Origin: VAZQ01 sp036557665 | GTDB taxonomy: Bacteria > Pseudomonadota > Alphaproteobacteria > Rhizobiales > Xanthobacteraceae | NCBI GenBank assembly: GCA_036557665.1 | Contig: DATBHG010000002.1 | Location: forward strand, 124,001-188,000 | Length of the DNA stretch: 64,000 nt | Direction of reading: 5' to 3' | Part shown: in pieces, positions 33,012 to 41,026 of the stretch | Numbering within the stretch: position 1 is the first letter of the stretch | Layout of the letters: each line of letters starts with the position of its first letter | The notes under the pieces: generated by a model | Told to the model about the DNA's origin: nothing | Seen by the model: the letters and a program-made list of their open reading frames with translations, nothing else | Databases searched by the model: none | Position numbers and translations under genes: made by a program

Positions 33012-33926
33012 ATGGCGATGCCCGGGTTGATCGTTGCTCCACTGACCCCGTTCACCGCCGATCTGGAGGTCGATGAGACCGCGCTGCGGCGGGAGATCGA
33101 CTATGTCCTCAGGGACTGCGGCGCGACGATGGTGGTCGCCGCCGGGGTGGAGACCCAGGAATACACCTATCTCAGCCTGGAGCAGCGTAAGGGGCTGATC
33201 CGCCGCACCATTGAATGCGTCGATCGGCGCGTCCCGGTGATGGTCGGGATTTCGCATGCGTCCTTCAAGACCGCGGTCGAGCTTGCTCATTTGGCGGAAA
33301 ACCTCGGCGCTGCCGCTGTGCAATTGCTGGCGCCGTTGCGCCCGTTTGCCGGCCCGCCTACGCAGGGCGAGCTGATCGCCTATTTTGAGGCCGTGGCGCG
33401 TGAGACCAGGCTCCCGGTCACGCTCTACCTCAATCCCGGCCCGGGTGCCGATGTCTCGATTGCAGATACGATCGCGCTCGCCAAGCTGCCGAGCGTACAG
33501 CTCATCAAGGAGAGCTCGCGCGATCTCGCCCGGGTTTCTCGCCTGATCGTCGAGATCGATCGAGCCGGACACGCGCGCTACTTCACGACAATGCAGATGC
33601 TGCTCGCCACGCTGCAGCTCGGCGGCTCCGGCGCGACCATGCCGCCACCCGGCTCGGAGATCGCCCGGCACGTCATTGATGCGTTCGTAGCTGGAGACCA
33701 CGACCGTGCGGCCGCATTGCAGCTCCAGTTCGCGCTCTTCCCCTCGAAATGGATGCATCGCGGTCTTGCCCCGGTCATGAAGGCGGCAATGAGCATCATC
33801 GGCGTGCCGGTGGGGCACCCTTACCCGCCGTATGGCTCCCTGACGCAGGAGGAGGAGAACGCGCTCGCGGCAGTGTTGCGTACGACCGTTCTCGGACGGC
33901 ATTTTTCCGTGACCGCTGCAGCATGA
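33012..33926 (+). CDS. DapA-family aldolase, variant active-site motif
   Basis: 304 residues of the dihydrodipicolinate synthase superfamily. The Schiff-base lysine is in LIKESS and the catalytic tyrosine in TLYLNPGPG. The usual GTTGE loop reads GVETQE, and the mid-region is shorter and more proline-rich (APLRPFAGPPTQGE). These changes suggest a 2-keto acid other than that of true DapA. It lies between the GTPase pair and a convergent MetE-C-like gene; no transporter shares its operon. Confidence 0.82.
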   Translation: MAMPGLIVAPLTPFTADLEVDETALRREIDYVLRDCGATMVVAAGVETQEYTYLSLEQRKGLIRRTIECVDRRVPVMVGISHASFKTAVELAHLAENLGAAAVQLLAPLRPFAGPPTQGELIAYFEAVARETRLPVTLYLNPGPGADVSIADTIALAKLPSVQLIKESSRDLARVSRLIVEIDRAGHARYFTTMQMLLATLQLGGSGATMPPPGSEIARHVIDAFVAGDHDRAAALQLQFALFPSKWMHRGLAPVMKAAMSIIGVPVGHPYPPYGSLTQEEENALAAVLRTTVLGRHFSVTAAA

Positions 33927-33957
33927 GTCATAATCAGAGGCAGGGCAACGATTGCCC

Positions 33958-34072
33958 GTCATTCCGGCCGAGCGAGCCGGGCCGTGCACAGCATTTTTGG
34001 GAGCCGCGATTACCGGATCCTGCCCCCGCGTACGCGAGCCCGCTGGGGGCGGACTCGCTTGGCCGGGATGAC
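33958..34072. repeat. 115-bp imperfect inverted-repeat element
   Basis: A 21-22-bp outer arm starting gtcattccggccgagcgag (33958) pairs with the reverse complement of ggactcgcttggccgggatg (34051-34070), with about three mismatches. Internally, gcccccgc (from about 34022) pairs with gctgggggc (about 34042-34050). It lies between two convergent genes and could end transcription from both sides, or be a non-autonomous mobile element. Confidence 0.75.
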
Positions 34073-34086
34073 AGCCGAGGGAATGG

Positions 34087-35274
34087 CTACAGCGTTCCCC
34101 ATACCGCGCGCGCCGTTTCCATGATCCGCTCGAATTTCCGCCATTGCTCGTCTTCCCCGAGCTGCGCGCCGCCGACGCCGCTGCTGAAACCGCATTGCGG
34201 GCTGAGCGCGAGCTGATCGAGCGGCAGATAGCGTGCGGCATCGTCGATGCGATGCTTGAGACCATCCAGCGATTCGAGGTCTGCGCTCTTGGTGGTGACG
34301 AGCCCAAGCACCGCGATCGTGGCTTTGCGGATAAACCGCAGCGGATCGAAACTGCCGGCGCGCTCGCTGTCGTATTCCAACAGCAGGCGGTGGTGGTTGA
34401 GGCCCGAGAACAGCCGTTCCGCGATGGCATCGTAGTGTCCTTCGCGATGCCATTGCGGCATTACCTTCCCGGTCACGGAATCGGTACCGCGCGGGTTGCC
34501 GCGACAGATATGCAGTCCGAAGGTCACGCCACCGAATCCTGCAATGATCGCGTTCTCCGCCTTGATGGCGCGATCGAGGTTCTTGTCGGGGTCCTCGCCT
34601 CGTGACCGCATCCGCTCCAGGGACACCTTATCGACGTAGGCGGTGAACCCAGGCGCGTCGATCTGAACGTAGCGGCAGCCGGCCTCGATCAGCTCGGAGA
34701 TGATCTGGCGCTCGATGGCGACGACATCAGCGATGAATTCGTCCATATCCTTGTAAGTCGCCCGGGAGCGCTCCCAGGCGAAGCGCTGGGAAATCCGATC
34801 CGGGCCGATCAAGCTGACCTTGACGGGATTTTGCGCGAAGCGCGCGGTGAAGCGATACTCCTCGAGCACGACGTTGCGCTCGAGCTGCAGACGTCCCACC
34901 ACGGGGCGTCGAGTCGCAATCGCAGGACCTTGCGCATCGAAATCCTGCTCCGTGCGGTGCAGCGGGCGGTTCGGCTCGCGCCAGTCGGTGAGGCGCTCGA
35001 CACCGGCAGGGACGTCAAAGCCGCTGACCGCCGCGCTGAAGCTTTCCTGGAAATTGCGCCGCCGGAGCTCGCCGTCGGTCACAATCGGCCAGCCGATCGC
35101 TTCCTGCTTGCGCACGACATCGACAATGGCCCGGTCCTGAGCGGCGCGAAGCTCGGCATCATCGATCTCCGCGCGTGCGTGCCGCGCGAACGTCTCGCGG
35201 AGAGGCTGCGGCGCCACGAGGCTGCCATTCTGATCGACGCGAAGTCGCCTCAGATCGATCGGGGTCTTGAGCAT
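34087..35274 (-). CDS. Cobalamin-independent methionine synthase C-terminal domain-like protein
   Basis: 395 residues with the UROD/MetE-like barrel alone, without the N-terminal MetE half. Candidate zinc ligands are the histidine and cysteine in GLHICRGN, the glutamate in LLLEYDSE and the cysteine in LSPQCGFSS. FTAYVDKVSLERM and IQIDAP-like segments match this stand-alone family. ATG 35274 was chosen because the frame upstream is repeat-derived. Stand-alone MetE-C proteins transfer methyl groups from non-folate donors or act as core methionine synthases; which applies here is unknown. Confidence 0.82.
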   Translation of the reverse strand: MLKTPIDLRRLRVDQNGSLVAPQPLRETFARHARAEIDDAELRAAQDRAIVDVVRKQEAIGWPIVTDGELRRRNFQESFSAAVSGFDVPAGVERLTDWREPNRPLHRTEQDFDAQGPAIATRRPVVGRLQLERNVVLEEYRFTARFAQNPVKVSLIGPDRISQRFAWERSRATYKDMDEFIADVVAIERQIISELIEAGCRYVQIDAPGFTAYVDKVSLERMRSRGEDPDKNLDRAIKAENAIIAGFGGVTFGLHICRGNPRGTDSVTGKVMPQWHREGHYDAIAERLFSGLNHHRLLLEYDSERAGSFDPLRFIRKATIAVLGLVTTKSADLESLDGLKHRIDDAARYLPLDQLALSPQCGFSSGVGGAQLGEDEQWRKFERIMETARAVWGTL

Positions 35275-35370
35275 TGGCTTGACCTGTCGTTGCTTTTGCT
35301 CGTTTGTGTCCACGCTAGAGGCGGGCTTGACCGGTGCACCCCCGCCTCTCGCGCGGCAGCCAAAGAGTGG

Positions 35371-35434
35371 ATGGCCCGGACCAGGGTCCCCGCTGCGCAA
35401 ACGCAGCAGGGATGCCGTGGGCGACATGACGGCG
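35371..35434. repeat. Palindromic repeat in the leader of the MetE-C-like gene
   Basis: It contains the perfect hairpin gctgcg-caaa-cgcagc (35392-35407) between ggcccggaccagggtccc and cagggatgccgtgggcgaca. Such cgga/tccg-flanked palindromes recur between genes in this group of bacteria. The element separates the divergent MetE-C-like and Liv receptor genes. Confidence 0.5.
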
Positions 35435-35505
35435 GGTGAATTCCATCACATGGAGACATGCTGTAGTCTTAGCTCCAAGAAAGGGGCAAGAAAGGGAGAA
35501 GCGAA

Positions 35506-36744
35506 ATGTCGAGCGCCGCCGGATGGATCAGTCGCCGCCGCTTGCTGGGACGTGTTGTATTCGGCGCGGCTGCGGCAACGAGCGGTGTCCTGACGCTCCC
35601 GTCCGTTCTGCGGGCGCAGGCTGCGGCCGTGAAGCTCGGGGTTCTGCATCCCATATCCGGTGCATTGTCCTATTCGGGCCAGCAGGGCCGTCTCGGTGCG
35701 CTCCTGGCCATTGACGAGATCAACGGGGCAGGGGGCATCAAGACGCTCGGCGGCGCGAAAATAGAGCCGGTGCTCGGGGATGCGCAATCGACCCCGGAAG
35801 GCGGCAATGCCGAAGTCGAGAAGATGAATGCAGCCGGCGTCGTTGCGATCGTCGGCGGATACGCCAGCTCCATTTGCCTTGCCGCAACCCAGACCGCAGC
35901 CCGGTATGATCTGCCCTACGTGGTGGATGTGGGCGTGGTAGACGCCATCGTGACCCGCGGGCTGAAGAACACCTTCCGCTTCGGACCGGGCTTCGGGGTC
36001 ATCGCCAAGACCGCGCTCGACAACCTCGTCAGCATCAACGACCAGGCGGGCAAGCCCGCGAGGACCGTGATGATCGTGCACGAGGACTCGGCATTCGGCT
36101 CGGGACTGGCGAAGCTGCTCAATGACCAGCTGCCGGCGCGAGGCTTTCAGGTGCTCGATACCATCTCGCATCCGACCCCTGCGCGGGACTTCAACAACGT
36201 CGCCCTCAAGATCAGGGCGCAGAGCCCCGACCTCGTCATCCCGGCGAGCTATTACAACGAGTATGTGCTTCTTGCCCGCACCATGCAACAGCAGCGCATT
36301 CGACCGAAAGGGATCTATTCCGTGCTCGGCGGGGCGGCATCGTCTTACAAGTTCGTCAAGGAATTCCCCGAGGCGGCGCAATACATCATGGACTGCAATC
36401 ACTGGTTCGACCCGCGCAGCGCAAAATCGGCGGCGCTGCGGAAAAAGGTCGAGGCGAAGGGCGAGTTCTATACCTACGAAGTCTACATGAATTACTCCTG
36501 CGTCCTGCTTGTGGCCGATGCCATCTCGCGCGCGGCGAGCATCGACCGCGCCAAGCTCATAACCGCCCTGGAGAGCTCGACCTTCAGCGGCCACGTGATG
36601 CCCTACGGTCCGACCAAATTCGTCAATGGCCAGAACCAAGGCGCCGCGCCGGTCAACACCCAGGTGCTCGGGAACGACATCCAGGTCATCCTTCCGGAAC
36701 GATTTGCCTCGGCAAAGCCGGTGTTCCCCATGCCGCGCGCCTGA
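35506..36744 (+). CDS. Branched-chain amino acid-type ABC receptor (LivJ/LivK-like)
   Basis: Periplasmic receptor of 412 residues with a twin-arginine-like signal (SRRRLLGRVVFGAAAATSG, ending LRAQ). The mature protein begins VKLGVLHPISGALSYSG and has the two-lobed Peripla_BP_6 layout, with AEVEKMNAAGVVAIVGGYAS and FGSGLAKLLNDQLP. AGGGAGAAG precedes the ATG. It is followed by livH, livM and a fused livGF on the same strand. Relatives carry amino acids, amides or aromatic acids, so the ligand is open. Confidence 0.92.
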   Translation: MSSAAGWISRRRLLGRVVFGAAAATSGVLTLPSVLRAQAAAVKLGVLHPISGALSYSGQQGRLGALLAIDEINGAGGIKTLGGAKIEPVLGDAQSTPEGGNAEVEKMNAAGVVAIVGGYASSICLAATQTAARYDLPYVVDVGVVDAIVTRGLKNTFRFGPGFGVIAKTALDNLVSINDQAGKPARTVMIVHEDSAFGSGLAKLLNDQLPARGFQVLDTISHPTPARDFNNVALKIRAQSPDLVIPASYYNEYVLLARTMQQQRIRPKGIYSVLGGAASSYKFVKEFPEAAQYIMDCNHWFDPRSAKSAALRKKVEAKGEFYTYEVYMNYSCVLLVADAISRAASIDRAKLITALESSTFSGHVMPYGPTKFVNGQNQGAAPVNTQVLGNDIQVILPERFASAKPVFPMPRA

Positions 36745-36794
36745 GGGCGCAACAGCGGCGACCTGCGCTCCGGCTTGGTCACGCCCGATCTGCC

Positions 36795-37667
36795 ATGCTC
36801 TCGCCGGGCATCCTCATTCCAGCGGTCCTCAATGGACTTCTCACGGGCGCCGTGTATGCGCTGGTGGCACTCGGGCTCACGCTGATCTACGGCGTTCTGC
36901 ACATCATCAACTTTGCCCATGGAGCTTTGCTCACCGCGGCGATGTTCGCGGCGTTCTTCGCCTACCAACTGCTCGGACTCGATCCCTATGTTGCGGCGTT
37001 GATGCTTACGCCCTTGTTTTTTGGTCTGGGCTACGGCCTGCAACGCTTCGTGATCGGTCCAGCCTCTCACGGCGAGGATCGAAACTATCTGCTCGTCACG
37101 CTCGGACTGGCTGTAGTGATCGAGAACGTGTTGCTTTACGCTTTTCGTGCGGACACCCGCACGCTCGCGCTTGGCTATGGTTTCGATGTCATCGAGATCG
37201 GCCCCGCGTTCCTGGCCGTGCCGCGGGTTGCAGCGTTTGCCGCCGTGATCCTCGTAACGATCGGTTTGTGGCTGTTCATGCGTTTGAGCGATACCGGCAA
37301 GGCCATTCGCGCGGTGGCCAGAGAAAAGCTGGGCGCCGAGCTCGCAGGCATCGAAGTGGGCCACATCTACGCCGTCACCTTCGGTCTGGGCACCGCCTGC
37401 CTCGCAATCGCCGCCTGTCTGCTGATGCCGACCTATTACGTCAATCCCCAGGCGGGAAATGCCTTTGTGTTGATCGCGTTCACCGTTGTCGTCCTCGGCG
37501 GCATGGGATCGGTCGTGGGGGCTTTGAGCGGGGGGCTGCTCGTGGGCGTGGTGGAAAGCCTCTCGGGCCTCTACCTCGGAGAGTCGCTCGGGCAGGTCGG
37601 CATCTTCGTCATCTTCATCCTGACGCTGCTGCTTCGGCCGAGAGGGCTGTTCGGGCAGGTGGCATGA
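36795..37667 (+). CDS. livH: Branched-chain amino acid-type ABC permease LivH
   Basis: Inner-membrane permease of 290 residues with about eight hydrophobic helices. Typical sequences are LNGLLTGAVYALVALGLTLI, INFAHGALLTAAM and the coupling segment IRAVAREKLGAELAGIEV. The C-terminus GGLLVGVVESLSGLYLGES and LLLRPRGLFG is normal. Its stop overlaps the next ATG (ATGA at 37664-37667). Confidence 0.95.
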   Translation: MLSPGILIPAVLNGLLTGAVYALVALGLTLIYGVLHIINFAHGALLTAAMFAAFFAYQLLGLDPYVAALMLTPLFFGLGYGLQRFVIGPASHGEDRNYLLVTLGLAVVIENVLLYAFRADTRTLALGYGFDVIEIGPAFLAVPRVAAFAAVILVTIGLWLFMRLSDTGKAIRAVAREKLGAELAGIEVGHIYAVTFGLGTACLAIAACLLMPTYYVNPQAGNAFVLIAFTVVVLGGMGSVVGALSGGLLVGVVESLSGLYLGESLGQVGIFVIFILTLLLRPRGLFGQVA

Positions 37668-38635
37668 GACCGCTCGCACCGGTTCTGCTTGTTGCTGCGC
37701 TGCTCGCATGTGTGCCCATAGTTACCGCATCGAGCCTCGTCCTCAATTTCCTCGTCACGACACTGCTGCTCGCGCTCCTGGGCCAGGCCTGGAATGTGCT
37801 CGGCGGCTATGGTGGCCAATACTCCTTCGGACACGCAGCGTTCTTCGGAACCGGCGCATATGTCAGCGCGATCCTGCAGGTGCGGTACGGCAGCAACGCC
37901 TGGGTCGCATTCTGCATCGGAATTGCAGCTGGAGCATTCGTGGGCACGGTCATTGGCGCGCTGTGCTTTCGCTCGGGGTTGCGCGGCTCCTACTTTGCCC
38001 TGGTCACGCTCGCATTTGCCGAGGTGCTGCGGATCGTGGCAAGCGTCACGCCCATAACCGGAGCAGGCGTCGGCACTCTGATCGGACTTGATCTTCGTCC
38101 GGAGGCCTTCCAATTCCAGAGCCGCGCACCATTCTACTGGATCATTCTTGCCTTGGTGACCGTGTCCCTGGCGCTTGTCCGGCTGCTTGCAAGCAGCCGC
38201 TTCGGCGCATGGCTTGTTGCGGTGCGCGAGAACGAGGAGGCGGCGAGCGCGCTGGGCATCGATGCATTCGGTATCAAGCTCACCGCCATGACCGTATCGG
38301 CAGCGATTGCCGCGGCCGCGGGCGGCTTCTATGCACAATACTTTTTGTTCGTGGACGCCGGCATCGCCTACGGTCCCCGCGTATCCGTCGAGGCTCTGCT
38401 CGCTGCCATCATCGGTGGTCTTGGGACCGTGTTCGGGCCGCTGCTTGGCGCGATCGTGATCAAGACGTTCGGCGAGCTGACCAAGCTCATTGCCGGCGAC
38501 GCGCCCGGGCTTGACCTCGTCTTGTATGGCGGGATGCTGATTGCGGTCGTGGCCTTTGCCCCACGGGGAATTGCCGGACTGCTGGCGGACATCCGAGACC
38601 ATCTCGGAAAAGGCGTTGCGGCCGTGCCGGCGTGA
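37664..38635 (+). CDS. livM: Branched-chain amino acid-type ABC permease LivM
   Basis: 323-residue inner-membrane permease. Hallmarks are LLGQAWNVLGGYGGQYSFGH, SGLRGSYFALVTLAFAEVLR and the coupling loop VRENEEAASALGIDAFGIKL. The reading frame is open well upstream, overlapping livH in another phase, but the ATG at 37664 coupled to the livH stop is the credible start. It pairs with LivH to form the channel. Confidence 0.95.
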   Translation: MRPLAPVLLVAALLACVPIVTASSLVLNFLVTTLLLALLGQAWNVLGGYGGQYSFGHAAFFGTGAYVSAILQVRYGSNAWVAFCIGIAAGAFVGTVIGALCFRSGLRGSYFALVTLAFAEVLRIVASVTPITGAGVGTLIGLDLRPEAFQFQSRAPFYWIILALVTVSLALVRLLASSRFGAWLVAVRENEEAASALGIDAFGIKLTAMTVSAAIAAAAGGFYAQYFLFVDAGIAYGPRVSVEALLAAIIGGLGTVFGPLLGAIVIKTFGELTKLIAGDAPGLDLVLYGGMLIAVVAFAPRGIAGLLADIRDHLGKGVAAVPA

Positions 38636-38648
38636 ATGGAGCACCCAT

Positions 38649-40253
38649 GTGGCTGCCGCGTTGCTTCGCGTTGAGGGGATGTGCAAGCGTTTTGGCGGAT
38701 TGCTCGCTCTCGATCATGTCTCGCTCACAGCCGAGGAAGGAAGCGTCACCGCCCTGATCGGCCCCAACGGCGCGGGAAAGACCACACTCTTCGCCATTAT
38801 CAGCGGATTTGTGCGGCCCAGCGAGGGTTCTGTCCTCTATGCCGGCGTTGACATCACGCGCGAGGCGCCGCACGCGCGCGCCAGGCGCGGCATTGCTCGT
38901 TCATTTCAGCTGGTGCAGCCCTTCGCGGAGCTGACGGTGCAGGAGAATATTGCGGTCGGCTCGTATCTCACACGACCGGCGCGGTCGGATGCATTGGCGG
39001 CTGCAGCGGACATCGCGCAACTTGTCGGGCTGGATACCGTGCTGCATCGTCTGCCCCGCACCTTGACCCTCGCCGCGCTCAAGCGATTGGAGCTTGCGCG
39101 AGCGCTCGCCATCAAGCCGCGCCTGCTTCTGCTCGACGAGATTCTGGCAGGGCTCAATCCCTCCGAGATCCGCGATGTCGTGCCGGTCATCCGCGCAATT
39201 CGCGATCGCGGCGTCGCCATCGTCCTGATCGAGCATGTGATGCAGGCAGTGATGAGCCTTGCCGAGGAGATCGTAGTGCTGGCCGAAGGTCGCATCATCG
39301 CTCGCGGCTCCCCCCGAGCGGTCGTCGCCGATCCCGAAGTGGTGCATGCCTATTTTGGTCGCGGCACGGCTGCCCGCATGCTGGCGCAGAGCGCGGCACC
39401 TCCCCCCGAAAGGGGGAGAGCCTGCCCCGGACTTGATCCGGGGTCGGCGACCCCCGGCTTTGTCGGGGCGAGCCGGGTGGAGGTCAAGCCCGCGGTGCGA
39501 TCATCGCCAAATGCACAAGCCGCGCGGCGGACTCCCGCCCGACCGCTTCCGCTGCTCATGGTCAGCGGCCTGTGCGCAGGCTACGCGGGAAGGGAAGTTC
39601 TGCACGAGGTAGATCTGAGCGTGGCACCCGGCGAGCTCGTCGCCGTTTTGGGCTCCAATGGCGCGGGAAAATCAACGCTCAACCGCGCCATCTCGGGCGT
39701 GCTGAAGCCCTCGCGCGGCGCCATACTCTTTGCCAACGAATCCATTGGTGGCGCAAAACCCGGATACATCGTGGAGCGCGGCCTCATCCACATCCCCGAA
39801 GGCCGCCGCATTTTTCCCGCCCTGACCGTGCGGGAGAATCTCGATCTCGGTGCCTATCGCCGCGCGCGCCTGAGGCGGGAAGCGAACCGCGACCGCGTCT
39901 TCACACTCTTCCCGCGCCTGGCAGAACGGCGCTCCCAGCGTGCCGGGACGCTTTCCGGGGGAGAGCAGCAGATGCTGGCGATCGGGCGCGGACTCATGGG
40001 CGAGCCCAGGCTGCTCATTCTCGACGAGCCTTCGCTCGGATTGTCGCCTGTGCTCGTCGAGCATCTCTTCGCGCTCGTCAGGAGCATCAACGCCGAAGGC
40101 ATCGCGGTCGTCCTGGTCGAGCAAAACGTTGTCCAGACACTCGAGCTGGTGCAACGGGCGTATGTGCTGGAAAACGGCAGGTTGATCATGCATGGAAGTG
40201 CCGCGCAGATCCGCGATGATCCCAAGCTCAGCCGTGCCTATCTTGGGCTATAG
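38649..40253 (+). CDS. Fused branched-chain amino acid-type ABC ATPases (LivG-LivF)
   Basis: One 534-residue frame carrying two ATPases normally made separately. The first (about 1-240) has Walker A GPNGAGKTT, the LivG-like Q-loop ARSFQLVQPF, the non-canonical signature LTLAALKRLELARAL and Walker B LLLLDEILAGLNP. A linker of about 55 residues (APPPERGRACPGLDPGSATP and on) is encoded by palindromic DNA. The second (about 300-534) has GSNGAGKST, LSGGEQQMLAIGRGL and LLILDEPSLGLSP, as LivF. Start GTG 38649 has GGAGC upstream. An in-frame ATG at 39558 could start a separate LivF but has no ribosome site. The fusion probably still energises LivHM. Confidence 0.88.
   Translation: MAAALLRVEGMCKRFGGLLALDHVSLTAEEGSVTALIGPNGAGKTTLFAIISGFVRPSEGSVLYAGVDITREAPHARARRGIARSFQLVQPFAELTVQENIAVGSYLTRPARSDALAAAADIAQLVGLDTVLHRLPRTLTLAALKRLELARALAIKPRLLLLDEILAGLNPSEIRDVVPVIRAIRDRGVAIVLIEHVMQAVMSLAEEIVVLAEGRIIARGSPRAVVADPEVVHAYFGRGTAARMLAQSAAPPPERGRACPGLDPGSATPGFVGASRVEVKPAVRSSPNAQAARRTPARPLPLLMVSGLCAGYAGREVLHEVDLSVAPGELVAVLGSNGAGKSTLNRAISGVLKPSRGAILFANESIGGAKPGYIVERGLIHIPEGRRIFPALTVRENLDLGAYRRARLRREANRDRVFTLFPRLAERRSQRAGTLSGGEQQMLAIGRGLMGEPRLLILDEPSLGLSPVLVEHLFALVRSINAEGIAVVLVEQNVVQTLELVQRAYVLENGRLIMHGSAAQIRDDPKLSRAYLGL
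39400..39468. repeat. Three consecutive palindromes inside the livG-livF linker
   Basis: Hairpins ctccccc-cgaaa-gggggag (39400-39418), ccccgga-cttga-tccgggg (39425-39443) and ccccg-(7)-cgggg (39452-39468) follow each other. The middle one is of the type commonly seen between genes in Hyphomicrobiales. All are read through in frame. Confidence 0.85.
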
Positions 40254-40514
40254 CGGCCGCAGTCGTCATGTCGGGGAAAATGCTGCAGAGATTTCGAGCG
40301 CAGAAGATTTCCATGCAGAAGAATTTCCATCGATAAAGGATTCTGCTGGTCGAGAGCTGGTCAAGTTCTCCGATTTTCGCAGCACATCATTTGACCGCTT
40401 CGGGGCTCCCTGATCTCGCCGGGTCGGAAGCGGTGGACGGCCCGGCTCGGTATTCGGCATTACGCCGCAACTGGCGTAACCGCCTAAAATTTTCGACATG
40501 GCATGAGAATTTCG

Positions 40515-40542
40515 TTGACAAGTGAAACCCGACTCGTGTAAG
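40515..40542 (+). promoter_or_regulatory. Candidate sigma-70-type promoter
   Basis: A perfect TTGACA (40515-40520) is followed after 16 bases by TGTAAG (40537-40542), four of six matches to TATAAT. It faces the terminator at 40572 with no protein gene between, so it may drive a very short RNA. Confidence 0.4.
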
Positions 40543-40548
40543 AAAGCG

Positions 40549-40601
40549 TAATCTGAGATTTCTGTATAAAACCCGGGCGGAAAACCGCGCCGGGCTTTTT
40601 T
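40549..40601 (+). ncRNA. Candidate small RNA of about 50-60 nt
   Basis: Bounded by the promoter-like pair at 40515-40542 and the rho-independent terminator at 40572-40601. The expected transcript would start near 40549 and hold little besides a short AU-rich leader and the terminator stem. No known small RNA family was recognised. It could equally be a fragment of a leader. Confidence 0.3.
40572..40601 (+). terminator. Rho-independent terminator
   Basis: Stem cccgggcgg (40572-40580), loop aaaa, ccgcgccggg (40585-40594) with a single bulged base, then c and six Ts (40596-40601). It would also stop any transcript continuing from livGF. Confidence 0.8.
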
Positions 40602-41026
40602 GCATAGCTGATGGCAGGCGGCAGGCGGCCGGCCGATGTGGCTGCATTTTGCGCAGGGGGCCCCTGCGAAACGAGGCCCGCACTTGTTGTCCTGCATCGT
40701 CCTCTCTTCGGGAACCGCGCTCTTAGCCGCGATTCCCCTGTTTCCTTCCCTGTTCGGGCCCTGTTATTTCCCTGTTCTGGCGCGGCTATTTTTGTTGCAT
40801 CTCATTGATTCTACGTAGCTTTTTAGAAGTCACCTATCGCGCCCCGCCCCCTTTACAGGGATTTACAGGGGCGTGCCGTTGGAGCGCACCCCCTGGAGTG
40901 CACCCCTTGGGTGAGACACGAAACTGACCACAGGGGGACCGGGCCTCGGATTATCGTCGAGAGCGGCGCGGCAAAAAGGCGTCCGCGCAAGGCAAGGCTT
41001 TCGATCTCGATGGGCTTCTCGAGGGT

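Larger units (their letters stand above)
40254..41026. other. Long intergenic region between livGF and the hydantoinase genes
   Basis: 773 bases with no credible protein gene. The middle (40515-40601) holds a promoter-like pair and a terminator. Around 40852-40870 the 9-mer tttacaggg occurs twice with a 10-base period, followed by C-rich sequence. The rest shows nothing I can name. Confidence 0.6.

Noticed and set aside
36626..37663. Upstream extension of the livM frame overlapping the receptor gene and livH
   Set aside because: No similarity to permeases before the ATG at 37664, and livH is clearly coded there in another frame.
39558..40253. Independent livF starting at the in-frame ATG 39558
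   Set aside because: No ribosome binding site precedes it and the frame is continuous from livG; kept as an alternative only.
40852..40870. Two copies of tttacaggg as a possible array or operator
   Set aside because: Only two copies with a 10-base period; too little to call a functional site or CRISPR-like repeat.
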